A stretch of 64,000 nucleotides of DNA from Lachnospiraceae bacterium. Its GTDB lineage: Bacteria; Bacillota; Clostridia; Lachnospirales; Lachnospiraceae. A program made the position numbers and the translations under genes. The DNA is taken from contig CABJBM010000002.1 of NCBI GenBank assembly GCA_902363835.1, positions 292,155 to 356,154 of the forward strand, written 5' to 3'. Shown here one piece after another: positions 62,384 to 64,000 of the stretch. Every line of letters starts with the position of its first letter. Position 1 is the stretch's first letter. Below the pieces are notes generated by a model that was given only the letters and a program-made list of their open reading frames with translations, was not told where the DNA came from and made no database searches.

Positions 62384-63403
62384 ATGAAAACAATAAAAGA
62401 TGTAGCAGCTTACTCCGGCGTTTCCTTAACCACTGTATCCCGGGTAGTTAATGGCTCTGATAAAGTCTCTCCCAAAACCAGAGCAAAGGTTAACCAAGCT
62501 ATTAAAGAACTGGGGTATTTTCCGAATAACGCAGCCCGCTCACTTGTAAAGAAGCAAACAGATTCCATTGCTATCCTGCTGCGCAATATACATGACCCCT
62601 TTTTTACGGATCTGATTCGCGGGATCGAGGATGCTTCCGCTCTCCTTGGGCGCAACGTCATATTTTGCAGTCCGGGAAGAGATGAAAAAGTCAGGGACCG
62701 CTACATCGAATACCTGACAAACGGCATTTCAGATGCTATCATCCTATATGGCTCCCTCTTTTCTGACAAGGCAATGATTGAACATCTTCAGGAAGTGGGA
62801 TTTCCCTTTCTGTTGATCGAAAATAACTTCCAGATGATGCCGGTTAACCAGTTCTTAATTGACAATGTGACCGGAGCCAAGGATGCGGTGAATTATTTAA
62901 TCCGCCATAACCACAGACGAATTGCCCATGTAATGGGAAATCCCAATAAAAAAGTCATCCTGGAGCGTTTCAGCGGCTATATGGAGACCATGCAGGATAA
63001 CGGATTATTAATCCAGGATCATTATATCCAGAATACCCTTAATGATTCCACACTCTCTCTGTCCAATTTCAGGGAAATGATGGACCATCCGGAAGGCGAG
63101 CGGCCCACTGCTATCTTCTGCAGCAATGACAAGATTGCAATGCAGGTAATTAACGAGCTGCAGCAGTCTGGTTTTAAGGTGCCGGAAGATGTTTCCGTTA
63201 TAGGCTTTGACAATCTGAATACATACGGCTTTTCCTACCGGGGTCCGCGGATCACCAGCATCCAACAGCCTTTGTATCAGATTGGATATGACAGTATCCT
63301 GTCCATAGACGGCATCCTTCAAGGCAATATCACAACACCTATTAACAAATTCTATCAGACCACCCTGGAAGAACATGAGACAGTGCGCTTTTGCCCGGAA
63401 TAA
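62384..63403 (+). CDS. LacI-family transcriptional regulator of the sugar-acid operon
   Basis: A 339-aa protein. The N-terminal helix-turn-helix is IKDVAAYSGVSLTTVSRVVN, with the hinge PNNAARSLV. The effector domain has SIAILLRNIHDPFF, PTAIFCSNDKIAMQVIN and DVSVIGFDNLNTYG. It is read divergently from the operon that starts at 62132, with at least two shared-core operators between them. A good AGAAGGGA-type site precedes the ATG. Confidence 0.94.
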   Translation: MKTIKDVAAYSGVSLTTVSRVVNGSDKVSPKTRAKVNQAIKELGYFPNNAARSLVKKQTDSIAILLRNIHDPFFTDLIRGIEDASALLGRNVIFCSPGRDEKVRDRYIEYLTNGISDAIILYGSLFSDKAMIEHLQEVGFPFLLIENNFQMMPVNQFLIDNVTGAKDAVNYLIRHNHRRIAHVMGNPNKKVILERFSGYMETMQDNGLLIQDHYIQNTLNDSTLSLSNFREMMDHPEGERPTAIFCSNDKIAMQVINELQQSGFKVPEDVSVIGFDNLNTYGFSYRGPRITSIQQPLYQIGYDSILSIDGILQGNITTPINKFYQTTLEEHETVRFCPE

Positions 63404-64000
63404 CGTATAAGGGATTGTTAAGAAAACTGTTATACTAATGTTCAAGTAGTTAATATATTTTCTGCCAGATAAACAAGGGAAATAATAAAGGCTTTGGAAT
63501 TGTCAAGGTTTTACAAACACATAAGCAAGGGGATTTTTTGAGTTTTTCTCTTTGAATTAAATAGATGTCAGACGGATAAATGCATAGTGAATTGTTTGAT
63601 ATTGTTTGCGTGTTGGTAAAATGGTTATTGGCTTTCTTTATGGAAATTCACAATTAATTATGCAGGCGTTATCATCATTGACAATTTCCAAAACCTCAGG
63701 CCGGTTTTTTGTACTGTTCTGCCGGTTTTATTTGCTGTTTTATTTGTTGTTTTATTTGTTGTTTTATTTACCGCTTTATTTGCTGCCTCATCAATTGCAT
63801 TCGCGGGAAACCTGCCTCTTTTATGCCCTGGTTCTTTAAGACTTTTATCTTCTTTTGAGATGCTCTTATTTTTCAACTTTCTTTCTATATCCTTCCTATA
63901 TTCTTTTCCTTACCACTTAGTAAATATTGACTCAAAAAAGGGGCTGTGAAATAAGTCTCTACAAAAAAGGAGGATTCTCTTCTGAGCGATAGCTTGGAAG
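63404..64000. other. Intergenic region at right edge
   Basis: About 600 bp without a convincing gene. It contains A/T-rich spacer, the 12-bp tandem repeat at 63722-63787, and at the very end AGGAGG followed by an open stretch. That could be the start of a gene or of an insertion element lying beyond the window. Confidence 0.4.
63722..63787. repeat. 12-bp tandem repeat, about five units
   Basis: Units of the type GTTTTATTTGTT repeat with minor changes. Read on the minus strand they would encode N-K-T-T/A repeats in a 72-codon frame that begins at TTG with a poor ribosome site. Coding is unlikely but cannot be excluded. Confidence 0.6.

Noticed and set aside
63658..63876. A 72-codon minus-strand frame with N-K-T-T repeats
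   Set aside because: It starts at TTG without a good ribosome site and is made largely by the tandem repeat. Reported as a repeat only.
1..64000. CRISPR arrays, rRNA, tRNA genes and complete insertion sequences
   Set aside because: I looked for regularly spaced repeats, tRNA-like cloverleafs and transposase motifs and found none I could support.

Overview
The window looks like chromosome from a low-to-mid GC monoderm Clostridia, most likely a Lachnospiraceae-type gut or soil anaerobe. The grounds are AGGAGG-type ribosome sites before nearly every gene, lipobox (L-x-G-C) solute-binding proteins, an agr peptide quorum-sensing locus, and stacked sugar-ABC/glycosidase operons with LacI regulators. 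There is no rRNA, tRNA, CRISPR array or complete mobile element. Most genes lie on the minus strand.

1-16.7 kb: a contractile injection system (CIS) operon read leftwards and cut by the left edge. From promoter to edge it holds two tiny leader ORFs, a membrane von Willebrand A (vWA) protein, a contractile sheath that looks like TssB and TssC fused in one chain, two Hcp-like tube paralogues, a terminator, a J-domain protein, two FHA proteins, an intact PP2C phosphatase, a degenerate PP2C-like membrane protein, two unassigned probable baseplate proteins, a decayed VanZ gene, an Imm11-like protein, a 61-aa protein, two different VgrG-like spikes, a possible chaperone and one partial gene. Phospho-signalling parts resemble those that control type VI secretion, but the host looks monoderm.

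16.7-20.3 kb: agrA-agrC-agrD-agrB read toward the CIS operon, then a divergent XRE regulator. Two similar 33-bp sites, each with 9-bp direct repeats at a 21-bp period (the LytTR/AgrA layout), lie just upstream of agrD and just upstream of the CIS operon. The best reading is that a cyclic peptide quorum signal switches on the injection system. This is the most interesting system in the window.

20.4-30.4 kb: an oligosaccharide locus with a LacI regulator, a GH65 phosphorylase, an (alpha/alpha)6-type glycosidase, a family 1 sugar ABC importer and a short GH31 that lacks its N-terminal domain. 30.4-38.2 kb: a five-gene Opp-type importer plus an NAL/DapA-family aldolase, divergent from a GntR/FadR regulator with matching operators in both promoters. 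Its binding protein appears to be circularly permuted.

38.2-51 kb: a long operon whose core (two TVP38/DedA-like proteins, an Fe-S protein, a YnjB/C/D-type ABC importer and exported rhodaneses) mirrors the E. coli ydjXYZ-ynjABCDE cluster of unknown function. Added to it are a fused glycosyltransferase, a C_GCAxxG_C_C protein, an APH-like kinase and a nucleoside hydrolase. 51-53.1 kb: flotillin and a BFD-like [2Fe-2S] protein. 53.4-63.4 kb: a LacI-controlled sugar-acid/beta-glucoside operon (ABC importer, enolase-superfamily dehydratase, UxuA-like protein, VOC protein, GH1, Gfo/Idh/MocA dehydrogenase). The last 0.6 kb is intergenic, with a short tandem repeat.
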